Positions 20,367-29,426 of a stretch of 39,814 nucleotides of DNA are shown here, piece by piece. The translations under genes and the position numbers were made by a program. The notes beneath the pieces were generated by a model. The model searched no databases. It was not told the DNA's origin and saw only the letters and a list, made by a program, of their open reading frames with translations. The stretch lies in the IMG/VR virus record IMGVR_UViG_3300032236_000429, positions 1-39,814 of that record. One strand, 5' to 3'. This DNA comes from a virus. Every line of letters starts with the position of its first letter. The stretch's first letter is position 1.

Positions 20367-23333
20367 ATGGCAAGCGTTTCGATTACGAATCTTCCTCCGG
20401 TTGTTACGGTTGTCCCTCCGGCTGATGTTCTTCCGCTAGTTTCCGGTGGTGTTACGACGAAAGCAACGCCAAATGATGTAGTTAATGCAGTTTTGTCGAG
20501 TCCTGGAAAGATTGGCAACATTACGCCAAGTGAAGGATATTTCTCTGTTCTATCGCTTCTTGGTGCAAACGGCATCCAGAAGGCTGTATCTGGCGTGTTT
20601 CAAGCTGCATTGCCAAGTGTTGATTACATTGGCCCGACGATTGGAAAACAGATTCAGAAAGCAGATGGCACAGGCGGATTGATTGATGCTGTATCCGGTG
20701 CTGATTTTGCGCCTCCGACGAAAGGAACGAGCATTCTATCTGGTGATAATCTCGGTGGATTTCAGAATGTCACTATCGGATCAGGTCTTGACTTTACTGG
20801 CGGTACTCTTTCATCTACGACTGCTGGCGGAACAGTCACTAAAGTATCCGTAGACACGGCAAACGGGTTTGCTGGCATTGTTCTTAATGCAGGTACTACC
20901 CCAGAAATTAGTATTTCGACCACTGTAGTCGGCATGGCCAAAGGTGATGGAACGAATCTTTTAGCCGCTACTGCTGGCATTGATTATGTTGATCCTAGCG
21001 TTCTCGCGCAGCCAAACGGCATTGCTACGCTTGATTCAACTGGTGTATTAACCGCTACTCAAATCCCGCCAATCTCGATTGTTCAGTATCTCGGTGTTGT
21101 CGCAAGTCAGGCAGCGATGCTTGCGCTAGTCGGCCAACAAGGCGACTGGTGTACGAGAAGCGATCTAGGTACGAACTGGATTATCACTGGTCCTAATCCT
21201 ACTTTGCTTTCTAGCTGGACTCAGCTTTCTTATCCGAATGCGCCAGTTACTTCTGTCAATACGCAAACCGGCGCGGTTGTTCTCTCATACAGCAATGTAG
21301 GCGCTGCTCCTGCAACAACTGGAACGTCCGTTCTCAAGGCTAACGGCTCTGGAGGATTCTCAAATGCGGTATCTGGCACAGACTATGCGCCAGCGACAAC
21401 TGGAACAAGCATTCTCAAAGGAAGCGGGACCGGCGGATTCTCCAATGCTGTAGGCGGCACTGATTACCAGACCGCGCAATCTGTAACTGGTATTGTTAAA
21501 TCATCAGGTACGACACGCACTGCTGCTGTGGCTGGAACAGACTATATTGCTCCGCCATCAGGAACATCCATTCTTAAAGCAAACTCTGGTGGAGCATTAG
21601 CCAATGCGATATCTGGAACTGATTACGCGCCAGCTACTAGCGGCACTAGCATTCTGTACGGGAACGGCTCTGGCGGCTTTTCTAATGTTACTGTTGGGTC
21701 TGGTCTTTCATTCTCTGGTGGCACTCTGGCTTCTACTTCTGGCGGCGGTTCAGTAACGACTGTCTCTGTAGTCTCCGCTAACGGCTTTGCAGGAACGGTT
21801 GCAAATCCAAGCAGCACTCCAGCTATTACGCTAACAACGTCTGTTACTGGCCTTCTGAAAGGCAATGGAACGGCTATTTCAGCGGCCACTAGCGGAACGG
21901 ATTACAGCGCAGGAACGTCTGCTCTTGCTACTGGTATTCTAAAGTCAACCACGTCCACTGGTGCGCTATCTATTGCTGTCTCCGGTACAGACTACGCTCC
22001 AGCTACGTCAGGAACGTCTATTCTCTATGGCAATGGCTCCGGTGGATTCAGCAATGTAACTATCGGAACCAATCTGACGTTCTCTGGCGGCACTCTGAAT
22101 GCGACTGGCGGTGGAGGAATGGTCTATCCTGGAGCCGGTATTGCCGTATCTACTGGAAGTGCATGGACGACCTCTAAAGCCTCTCCGACTGGTGTTATTG
22201 TCGGAACGACTGATACACAGACGCTAACCAATAAGACCTTGCTGGCATCCGGTCCTAATACCGTTGAAGCAACGTCTGGTCCAAGTTCTACGCAGTTAGC
22301 TGGCAATAGAAACAAGATCATCAACGGCGCAATGATGATTGACCAGCGGAATGCTGGGGCAAGTGTAACGCCGACGACAGATGGCACTTACACCTTGGAT
22401 AGATGGAGAGCAAGCCTTACTCAAGCGTCAAAGTTCTCTGTGCAACAAAACGCAGGATCAGTAACCCCTCCGGTTGGTTTTAATAATTACATTGGAATAA
22501 CGTCTACTTCTGCATACTCAGTAGTCTCTACTGATATTTTTGCTATTCAGCAAAATGTTGAAGGATTAAATGTATCAGATTTAAGTTGGGGAACCGTTAA
22601 TGCACAAACTATAACAATATCATTTTGGGTTTATAGTTCATTAACTGGTACGTTTGGCGGAGCATTAAACAATGGAAGCTATAATCGCAGTTATCCATTT
22701 ACATACACGATTTCATCTGCAAATACATGGCAAAAGCAAACAATAACTATTCCCGGAGACACTTCTGGAACGTGGTTAAAAACAAATGGAATTGGAATAG
22801 TTGTTGGTTTTGATTTAGGGGCGGGGTCCACATATAAAGGAACCGCAGGAGCATGGGCCGGAGCTTATTATTCATCAGCCACAAGCGCAGTCAGCGTAGT
22901 CGGAACATCTGGCGCAACCTTCTACATCACCGGAGTCCAACTCGAAAAAGGCGCTACGGTTACACCGTTTGAAAATCGCATCTATAGCGATGAGTTGGCG
23001 ATGTGTCAGAGGTATTATGCTAAATTTGGTGCTGGTTTAACTAATGGAATGATTGGAACAGGACAAGCTGGAACTACAAACACGGCACAAATAATTGTTT
23101 TTTTGCCAGTGCAAATGAGAGCAACGCCAACAGTTAGTTCTGCAAATTTAGCTGTTACAGATCATCAAGTAAATGTTTCAGTTTCTTCTGTTGTTGTTAT
23201 GTCAACTCAAACTAATTATCAGGTGGCAGCAGTAGAGGCAAGTACGGCTAATGTTCTGACACAATATAGGCCATATCAGTTAAGAAATAACAATAACGCT
23301 TCTGGATATCTTGATTATTCTTCTGAATTATAA
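20367..23333 (+). CDS. Repetitive tail fibre, 988 aa, mosaic
   Basis: The largest gene here. It begins like the preceding fibre (SVSITNLPPVVTVVPPADVLPLVSGG). Residues 90 to about 600 carry repeats of about 20-40 residues built on GTDYAPAT-GTSIL-GNG-GGFSN and NGFAG plus GLLKGNGTAI, known from many phage fibres. Around residue 640 begins a NKIINGAMMIDQRNAG segment and a carbohydrate-binding-like domain (WVYSSLTGTFGGAL...ATFYITGVQLEKG) that continues to the tip. From about base 22440 the DNA becomes visibly more AT-rich, suggesting an acquired tip. AGGAG precedes the start. A small assembly-type gene follows, as is usual for exchangeable fibre tips. Confidence 0.75.
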   Translation: MASVSITNLPPVVTVVPPADVLPLVSGGVTTKATPNDVVNAVLSSPGKIGNITPSEGYFSVLSLLGANGIQKAVSGVFQAALPSVDYIGPTIGKQIQKADGTGGLIDAVSGADFAPPTKGTSILSGDNLGGFQNVTIGSGLDFTGGTLSSTTAGGTVTKVSVDTANGFAGIVLNAGTTPEISISTTVVGMAKGDGTNLLAATAGIDYVDPSVLAQPNGIATLDSTGVLTATQIPPISIVQYLGVVASQAAMLALVGQQGDWCTRSDLGTNWIITGPNPTLLSSWTQLSYPNAPVTSVNTQTGAVVLSYSNVGAAPATTGTSVLKANGSGGFSNAVSGTDYAPATTGTSILKGSGTGGFSNAVGGTDYQTAQSVTGIVKSSGTTRTAAVAGTDYIAPPSGTSILKANSGGALANAISGTDYAPATSGTSILYGNGSGGFSNVTVGSGLSFSGGTLASTSGGGSVTTVSVVSANGFAGTVANPSSTPAITLTTSVTGLLKGNGTAISAATSGTDYSAGTSALATGILKSTTSTGALSIAVSGTDYAPATSGTSILYGNGSGGFSNVTIGTNLTFSGGTLNATGGGGMVYPGAGIAVSTGSAWTTSKASPTGVIVGTTDTQTLTNKTLLASGPNTVEATSGPSSTQLAGNRNKIINGAMMIDQRNAGASVTPTTDGTYTLDRWRASLTQASKFSVQQNAGSVTPPVGFNNYIGITSTSAYSVVSTDIFAIQQNVEGLNVSDLSWGTVNAQTITISFWVYSSLTGTFGGALNNGSYNRSYPFTYTISSANTWQKQTITIPGDTSGTWLKTNGIGIVVGFDLGAGSTYKGTAGAWAGAYYSSATSAVSVVGTSGATFYITGVQLEKGATVTPFENRIYSDELAMCQRYYAKFGAGLTNGMIGTGQAGTTNTAQIIVFLPVQMRATPTVSSANLAVTDHQVNVSVSSVVVMSTQTNYQVAAVEASTANVLTQYRPYQLRNNNNASGYLDYSSEL

Positions 23334-23334
23334 A

Positions 23335-23541
23335 ATGATTAAATACAAACAATACAAAAGTTTTAATGAAATAGTTTGTGTTATTAGGTTTCCAGATAAT
23401 GCAAGCATCCCCTTAGACCCAGCCAATACCGATTACCAGCAGTTCAAAATCGACGTAGCCAACGGAGTTCCATTAGAAGATCAAGATGGCAACGTGATGA
23501 CGCAGGATGCAGTCACCGAATTTCTCGCAACGCTTCCTTAA
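23335..23541 (+). CDS. Small tail fibre assembly-type protein
   Basis: A 68-residue protein starting MIKYKQYKSFNEIVCVIR, one base after the fibre's TAA. It carries IPLDPANTDYQQFKIDVANG, very close to the IPxDPANxDYQxxLxWVAxG motif typical of small proteins encoded after phage fibre tips. They are usually thought to help fibre folding, and the exact role here is inferred from position and motif. The first 20 residues are more AT-rich than the rest, like the fibre tip. Confidence 0.65.
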   Translation: MIKYKQYKSFNEIVCVIRFPDNASIPLDPANTDYQQFKIDVANGVPLEDQDGNVMTQDAVTEFLATLP

Positions 23542-23557
23542 CAAATAGGAAACCCGT

Positions 23558-24685
23558 ATGGCCACTCCTTTGAACATCCAAGTCACTCTGGTCCCGCCGA
23601 TTGGCGCTGTCTTAGGAGAAACGGCTGCTGGAGAGTTTTTCTACACAGGCACTAAAACTCCGGTTCCGATTTATTCGGACTCTGCATGCACTCAGGTCGT
23701 AGATCAACCGTTTTTAATTGCATCCACTGGCGAGATCTCCTATTGGGTTGCAGACAATTCATTCCTATATGATCTAACCGTAGCTGGCGGCAATCTTGTA
23801 CGCACAGAAACGATTGTCAACGTAGCGAATCTTCCAGGATCTATCTGGAATCTCGCCGAATCACTCTGGCAATATCCTGATCTCTGGAATGTCACGAATC
23901 CCGCTCTAGTCTCCACTAAGACAGCGCAAAACATTGGTCAAATGTATACGGCCAATGACATTATTCGTGCCGCTATGAGGCTCATACAGGTCTCTGCGGT
24001 GGATACGGATCTAACCGCGAATGAATTGAATGACGGGCTAGAGTCACTCAACCGTATGCTGGACTCCTGGTCAGCGGATGAATTAACTCTCTATGAAGTG
24101 ATTCGTGAGCAATTCCCATTGGTCTCTGGTCAGAATCCTTACACTATCGGCTACGGTGGAAATTTCAACACCAGTAGGCCAATGAAGATTGTGGATGCGT
24201 ATCTGATCCTTAACAACGGATCAATTCCGGTCAGTTATCCGATGCAAGTTCTTGGATATGACGATTACAACTCGATCAGGCTGAAAACTCTCAGCACGAA
24301 TTTCCCTAATTACATGTATTATCAGCCATCCTTTCCGCTGGCTGAAATCTTCATTTATCCGGTATTTGCGCCAAACGATCCTAGTACGCAAGGTCCAGCT
24401 TATATCAATATCACTAGCTGGAAACCGTTTGATATTATTCTTGATCCGACTGCTTATATGTCGTTTCCGCCGGGATATCAAGAGGCAATTACGTTTAATC
24501 TCGCAATTAGACTTGCCATGGAGTATCAGTTTGACTTGCGTCAGGACTTGATCCAGCTTGCGACAAATTCATTGAAAAGGATCAAAAGGCTTAACCAAAG
24601 AACCGTAACGCTATCAACTGATGTTGCACTGATGAATACAAGCCAATTACGATTCAATATTTACAGTGATGGATTTGGAAGGTGA
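23558..24685 (+). CDS. gp4-like DNA-stabilisation protein fused to a fibre-type domain
   Basis: A 375-residue protein with two parts. Residues 1-95 (GEFFYTGTKTPVPIYSDSACTQVV, then ISYWVADNSFLYDLTV) resemble the small N-terminal attachment domain common in phage fibres and seen at the start of the protein at 33783. Residues 125-375 match head-completion proteins of the P22 gp4 type: YTANDIIRAAMRLIQV, LNDGLESLNRMLDSWSADELT, then ISYTIGYGG-type and RPMKIVDAY segments. P22 gp4 has 166 residues, so this version is much longer. gp4 seals the portal and joins gp10. The N-terminal domain may anchor a fibre to the tail tube. It has an AGGAA site before ATG. Confidence 0.75.
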   Translation: MATPLNIQVTLVPPIGAVLGETAAGEFFYTGTKTPVPIYSDSACTQVVDQPFLIASTGEISYWVADNSFLYDLTVAGGNLVRTETIVNVANLPGSIWNLAESLWQYPDLWNVTNPALVSTKTAQNIGQMYTANDIIRAAMRLIQVSAVDTDLTANELNDGLESLNRMLDSWSADELTLYEVIREQFPLVSGQNPYTIGYGGNFNTSRPMKIVDAYLILNNGSIPVSYPMQVLGYDDYNSIRLKTLSTNFPNYMYYQPSFPLAEIFIYPVFAPNDPSTQGPAYINITSWKPFDIILDPTAYMSFPPGYQEAITFNLAIRLAMEYQFDLRQDLIQLATNSLKRIKRLNQRTVTLSTDVALMNTSQLRFNIYSDGFGR

Positions 24686-24687
24686 AC

Positions 24688-25212
24688 CTATTTGATATGA
24701 CCATAGGTTCGGCCTGTATTAATGCAAGAAACATTGCCAGAAGTGACTGATTTACCTAGTATTTCTGAAATTTCCTTGTAACCTTTTCCATTAGCACTTA
24801 AAGACTTAATGGCTCTTACTTCATCATCTGTAAATTTTGCTTGCCATTGTTTTATCCCTCTTGGGCGTTTGGCCATTCCGTCCAGAGATTGATAATAGTG
24901 TTTAAGATTATCGCTTCTAGATATCCATTCAAGATTTTCTGGAATATTATTTGTTTTGTTGCCATCAATATGATTAACTTCTTTTTTTCCTTCTGGCGGC
25001 AATCCATGAAAAGCCATGGCGACAAGGCGATGCACAAGAAAATCTTTTCTTGCATTACAAGTGGTGGTAAGCAAAAGTCTTTCATATCCTTTCTGAACTC
25101 TTGTCCACATGATAAGATCTTCTTTGTTGGGACGTATTTTTGCGATACGACCAAAGTTGGAAGCAAAGTATGGCGGAAGATTTGGAATTGGCATCCATAT
25201 TTCGTTTGTCAT
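24688..25212 (-). CDS. NUMOD4-HNH homing-type endonuclease, antisense
   Basis: A 174-residue endonuclease on the minus strand within a plus-strand gene block. The N-terminal EIWMPIPNLPPYFASNFGRI is a NUMOD4 motif (4-23). The HNH core is HRLVAMAFHG then EVNHIDGNKTNNIPENLEW (78-96), with H81 and the NK-NN pair as metal-site residues. The tail (residues 128-165, AIKSLSANGKGYKEISEILG) is a helix-turn-helix. Its stop lies two bases after the gp4 stop, so the genes converge. It appears AT-rich relative to both neighbours, consistent with a mobile gene inserted between the gp4-like and gp10-like genes. The target is unknown. Confidence 0.85.
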   Translation of the reverse strand: MTNEIWMPIPNLPPYFASNFGRIAKIRPNKEDLIMWTRVQKGYERLLLTTTCNARKDFLVHRLVAMAFHGLPPEGKKEVNHIDGNKTNNIPENLEWISRSDNLKHYYQSLDGMAKRPRGIKQWQAKFTDDEVRAIKSLSANGKGYKEISEILGKSVTSGNVSCINTGRTYGHIK

Positions 25213-25261
25213 AGCAGTTTACCTTCTGATGAAGCAAGACAGTTTGATATAGGATACCGCT

Positions 25262-27163
25262 ATGTCTGAAACAATGCAACTCCCTATCCTTGGTGCTGGC
25301 ATTGCAGGACGCGCTAGGGCTGTATCTGCTCAGAAGCGTCAGAATCTATTTCTTGAAGTTAAGCCAGAAAAGGATAAATCTAATCTTGTCGCCTATGGAA
25401 CGCCAGGGCTGAAGTTCTTTGCCTCTCTTGGCGCTAGCCCTATCCGTGGTCTCTGGTGGTATCAGGCCACTAATAGGCTCTTTGCGGTCGCATACAATCA
25501 GCTTGTTGAGATTTCACCAGACGGATATACGATCAATCGCGGTCAGCTTTCAACGACTTCTGGCACTGTCTCGATGGCGGACAATGGCCTACAGTTAATG
25601 ATCGTTGACGGTGTGAATGGCTATATCTTCACGCCTACTACTGGATCACTGACTTACACGCGCTCTGGCCGTGTTGCTACGATTTTTGAAACGCTAACGA
25701 CTCGCCAGAATGGACAGGTGATTCACGTCGCTGGGGACACTCATCTTCCTACTGGCGATTACACGGTCAGTTTGATCGAAACAAATGCGCCGGATATGAC
25801 CGCAAGCACTGAATATGTCATTCAGTCAGTTGGAACGTCTGATTTCACGCTGGTAGGCGCAACGCTCAATGAAGTCGGTGTGGTGTTCACGGCTACTGGT
25901 CCCACTCCTGGAACGGGCACTGTAACGGCTGCTAATAGCTTTCAGATTGGCGTGACTCCGACAGGAACCTTTTCCGGCACATGTACCATTGTTAATGATT
26001 TCAGAAACATCCGGTCTGCATACACTGGCGTTAATTTCCCGGTAGCGTCTACGGTCACGTTCTTGGATAGCTATTTCATCGTAAACGTGGTCGGAACAAA
26101 GCAATTCTGGCTATCAGGTCAATATGACGGATTTTTCTGGGATGCTTTGCAGTATGCAAGCAAAGAAGCCTATACGGATAATCTGCAAGCGGTGACGGTT
26201 GACAATGGCCAGCTATTGTTGCTCGGGCCTGCATCCTTTGAATACTGGCAGGACACTGGCGGCTTTCCTTTTCCTTTGCAGAGAATTGCAGGGTCTCCGT
26301 ATGATGTAGGTCTAGTCGCTTTACGTTCTGTGGCTCGATGCGCTGGTGAGACATTCTTTCTCGGCAGAGCTAGACGCGGCGGGATCTCTGTTTTGCGTTT
26401 GCAGAATTATCGTGCTGTTCCGGCATCTACTCCGGATCTTGATTATCTGTTCAATGAATATGAATCGCCAGAGGATGCGATTGCTTATTCTTTCCGTTTT
26501 ACTGGACATGAATTCTATGTCATTAGCTTCCAGGCGCAGAAAGTCACATGGATGTTTGATGCAACTTCCGAAGTCTGGTCTGTTCTAGCATCTGGCGATG
26601 ATTCAAGGCATTACAGCCAACATGCAACACAGTTTCAGAATGAGATTTTTGTATCCGATTATCGCAATGGCAATCTCTATACCTATGACACAGCGACCTA
26701 TACGGACAATGGAGACTACATTGCGAGAGAGTTGATTACGCCTCACTTTTTCGCTGGCGATTCATACAATAAATTGCATATCTACAGACTGCGCGTAGAT
26801 ATGGAACAGGGCGTAGGTGATGCCACAAGGCTTGCTCCGGCTTATTTTGATGAGTCTTTAACAACTGAAGATAAGATTGTTTTAGCAACTGAATCATCGT
26901 CTACTTTGCTTGCGGGATATGTGACTGAGCAAGTTCCAGTGATTTATAACCCGCAAATCATGTTGCAAGTCTCTCGGGATGGCGGATACACTTACGGGAA
27001 CGAGTGTTGGACTACGTTCGGCCAGGTCGGACAATATCTGAAACGGGCGGAATGGCGCAGACTAGGTGTTAGTCGAAACTATATTTTCAAATTCCGAATC
27101 ACTGATCCTGTCAAGGTGGTTATGATTAGCGCGGCTGCTTATGCAACGGAGGCATCGAAGTAA
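25262..27163 (+). CDS. gp10-like DNA-stabilisation hub protein
   Basis: A 633-residue protein with the Phage_stabilise (P22 gp10) pattern. It starts LPILGAGIAGRARAVSAQKRQNLFLE, then NLVAYGTPGLKFF; later segments are VTFLDSYFIVNVVG...LSGQYDGFFWDALQYASKEA (257-300), FEYWQDTGGFPFPLQRI and a hydrophobic end. P22 gp10 has 472 residues. Much of the extra length lies in residues 130-248, where TASTEYVIQSVGTSDFTLVG and TATGPTPGTGT recall a fibre-associated repeat module. gp10 forms the tail hub beneath the portal and binds tailspikes. The insertion probably projects outward. Start is ATG at 25262, after AGGA. Confidence 0.8.
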   Translation: MSETMQLPILGAGIAGRARAVSAQKRQNLFLEVKPEKDKSNLVAYGTPGLKFFASLGASPIRGLWWYQATNRLFAVAYNQLVEISPDGYTINRGQLSTTSGTVSMADNGLQLMIVDGVNGYIFTPTTGSLTYTRSGRVATIFETLTTRQNGQVIHVAGDTHLPTGDYTVSLIETNAPDMTASTEYVIQSVGTSDFTLVGATLNEVGVVFTATGPTPGTGTVTAANSFQIGVTPTGTFSGTCTIVNDFRNIRSAYTGVNFPVASTVTFLDSYFIVNVVGTKQFWLSGQYDGFFWDALQYASKEAYTDNLQAVTVDNGQLLLLGPASFEYWQDTGGFPFPLQRIAGSPYDVGLVALRSVARCAGETFFLGRARRGGISVLRLQNYRAVPASTPDLDYLFNEYESPEDAIAYSFRFTGHEFYVISFQAQKVTWMFDATSEVWSVLASGDDSRHYSQHATQFQNEIFVSDYRNGNLYTYDTATYTDNGDYIARELITPHFFAGDSYNKLHIYRLRVDMEQGVGDATRLAPAYFDESLTTEDKIVLATESSSTLLAGYVTEQVPVIYNPQIMLQVSRDGGYTYGNECWTTFGQVGQYLKRAEWRRLGVSRNYIFKFRITDPVKVVMISAAAYATEASK

Positions 27164-29260
27164 ATGCCAATGCCGCAACCGCCTTTTAACTCTCCGATTC
27201 AGACAGAGCCAACGATTAAGGGCGCTGTTACGATCAAACCTGTATGGCAGAATTGGTTGCAATTAGCGCAAATTTATCTGGCTAATCTCACAGGATCAGG
27301 TCCGACTTCAGCGCGTCCGACGAGCAATCTCTGGGTTGGCCAGCCGTTCTTTGATACGACTTTAGTTAAACAGGTCGTTTGGAATGGATCAGCTTGGGTG
27401 ACAAACGGCAATGACGGAACAGTTACCGCTGTTACTGGTACGACTCCGATTTCATCATCTGGTGGAACGACTCCTGATATTAGCATTACGGAAGCGAGCG
27501 CAACCGTAGATGGCTATTTAAGCGCGACTGATTGGAATACGTTTAACAATAAGCAGCCAGCCGGGACTTATGTTAATTCTGTTTCTGGAACGGCTCCTGT
27601 CGTTTCATCCGGTGGAACTTCTCCAGTGATTAGCATGGCGCAATCTTCGGCAACGGCTAATGGTTGGCTGTCTAGTGCGGATTGGAGTACGTTTAACGGG
27701 AAGCTGTCTGGATCAGTAAAACCATCGTTTATTGGCGTAGATTTCACCAACTCCGTCAATCGGCCTGTCACTGACATGCTTGGCGACCGTTTGAGCGTTC
27801 TTGATTTTGGTGTATCTGTAAATAACTCTGGCGCAGCATCGGCCAACACAACAGCGATCCAAAATGCACTGAATGCGGCTAATGTGGGTGCTGGAATTGG
27901 AGGATATGCTGGCACTGTCTATTTCCCCCCTGGGTTTTATTACATCAATGGCGCATTAAGCATTCCTACTGGTGTTAGCGTCATCGGTGCTGGCCCTGGA
28001 AGCACATACATCATCCAAAACAATTTAAGCTCAAGCATTTTCACTCTGACCGGCGCTGCCGTATGGAATTTAATCAGCGGGTTGAATTTTACTTATCCTT
28101 CGTCATCTAGCGTTGGAGATGCAATTTCCATTCAAAAAACGCTTGTTTTAATACAGGATTTTGAAATCAACAATGCAAATAGAGGCATCGCCATTTCTGG
28201 CACTTGCAACACTATTTACTGTTCAAATTTCAGAATAGCCAATTCAAAAACAGCTGGAATCCAGATTGTTGCTGGAAGCGGCCAAGAAATTTTGGACTGT
28301 TTTTTTACTCAATTTCAGATTGAGTCCGGATCAGTTAGTCCCACTGGCGATCCAAGCTATGCAACATCTGGAAACATCAGTCTCAATGGCAATGTAAATG
28401 CCAGGTTTTCGCAGGGAGAAGTTTTAAGTGGGGCCTATGCACTTAGACTTGATTCTTACGGTGGCGGGACACCAAAGTATTGCACATTTACTGACGTGTA
28501 TTTTGATAGCGGATACTATGGCGTTCCTATCAATGCCTCTATTTACAACACTTTTACGGGTTGCTGGTTTAGCGGTGGTCGCGGGGGTGGCGGGAACGGT
28601 GTTGATCTAACTTCAGCCACAGCAACATTATTTGAAGGCTGTACGTTTTTTGGAAACGGGCAATGCGGCCTAAGACTTGGTGCTGGATCAGTATTCACTT
28701 CTGTTAATGGATGCGCGTTCAACAACAACTCATCCAACAGCGCAAATAACTGGCATGGTGTTTATACTGATTCTGGAACATCCAATTACAGCATTACTGG
28801 TTGCACAATTTCAAACATTGGACCTGGCGGTGGAACACAAAACCACGGCATTTTCATTAACTCAGGCAATGTCAATTACACAGTTACAGGAAATGTAGCC
28901 ATTGGGAACGGTGCATCTGGAATTTACAACGGATCGGTTCCATCCAGCAATGGCATCATTTCAAGCAATGTAACTGATAACCTTGCAAATCTGCCAACGG
29001 GATCAGTTATCACAACGCCGGGAAGGTCGCCTGGAGTGACTTACACTAACGGATCTCTGTCTCCGCTATTTGTTTCAGCATGGTTCAATAGCACAGGAGG
29101 CAACATAGTTGTTTCCTTAACTGTCAACGGAACTACAGTGTGCGTACAATCAACAAGCGTGAACAATGGATGTACGGTTCAAGGCTTTGTGCCTCCGGGT
29201 GGAACCTATTTAGTAGGAACAGCCGGTCCGGCAAACTTTGGATCATGGGTTGAATGTTAA
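27164..29260 (+). CDS. Tailspike with right-handed beta-helix
   Basis: A 698-residue protein. Residues 1-60 are an N-terminal attachment region including NLWVGQPFFDT. Residues 85-190 hold two copies of a small repeat (TPISSSGGTTPDISITEASA, then DWNTFNNKQPAGT). From residue 205 DRLSVLDFGVSV begins a pectate-lyase-3-type start, with AIQNALNAAN and TVYFPPGFYYINGALSIPTG. Then follow Asn, Ser and Gly-rich turns of a right-handed beta-helix to about residue 640. The C-terminus forms a small beta-domain with a disulfide-type pair of cysteines. Such spikes cut surface polysaccharide. The active residues and substrate cannot be told from sequence alone. It starts immediately after the gp10 stop. Confidence 0.8.
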   Translation: MPMPQPPFNSPIQTEPTIKGAVTIKPVWQNWLQLAQIYLANLTGSGPTSARPTSNLWVGQPFFDTTLVKQVVWNGSAWVTNGNDGTVTAVTGTTPISSSGGTTPDISITEASATVDGYLSATDWNTFNNKQPAGTYVNSVSGTAPVVSSGGTSPVISMAQSSATANGWLSSADWSTFNGKLSGSVKPSFIGVDFTNSVNRPVTDMLGDRLSVLDFGVSVNNSGAASANTTAIQNALNAANVGAGIGGYAGTVYFPPGFYYINGALSIPTGVSVIGAGPGSTYIIQNNLSSSIFTLTGAAVWNLISGLNFTYPSSSSVGDAISIQKTLVLIQDFEINNANRGIAISGTCNTIYCSNFRIANSKTAGIQIVAGSGQEILDCFFTQFQIESGSVSPTGDPSYATSGNISLNGNVNARFSQGEVLSGAYALRLDSYGGGTPKYCTFTDVYFDSGYYGVPINASIYNTFTGCWFSGGRGGGGNGVDLTSATATLFEGCTFFGNGQCGLRLGAGSVFTSVNGCAFNNNSSNSANNWHGVYTDSGTSNYSITGCTISNIGPGGGTQNHGIFINSGNVNYTVTGNVAIGNGASGIYNGSVPSSNGIISSNVTDNLANLPTGSVITTPGRSPGVTYTNGSLSPLFVSAWFNSTGGNIVVSLTVNGTTVCVQSTSVNNGCTVQGFVPPGGTYLVGTAGPANFGSWVEC

Positions 29261-29276
29261 TCAATAGGAGCTAAAT

Positions 29277-29426
29277 ATGCCTCTCAAAAAAGGAAGCTCA
29301 AAAGCTACGGTGCAATCCAACATCAAGAAAGAAATTTCTATGGGAAAAAAGCCGAGCCAAGCCGCTGCGATTGCTTATTCTGAAGCCAGAAAGAGTAAGT
29401 CTAGTGCTTGCAAAAAAGGAAAATAG
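29277..29426 (+). CDS. Small basic phage protein, DUF6496-like
   Basis: A 49-residue, very basic protein, MPLKKGSSKATVQSNIKKE then MGKKPSQAAAIAYSEARKSK. This MPLKKGSS...IKKEM..GKP.KQAVAIA pattern is a common tiny virion-region protein in phages. It may be a DNA-binding head component. AGGAG precedes the ATG and its end overlaps the cupin gene by 23 bases. Identity of the family is confident; function is unknown. Confidence 0.75.
   Translation: MPLKKGSSKATVQSNIKKEISMGKKPSQAAAIAYSEARKSKSSACKKGK

Noticed and set aside
17848-23333. Diversity-generating retroelement acting on the fibres
   Set aside because: No reverse transcriptase or template repeat was seen anywhere in the window.
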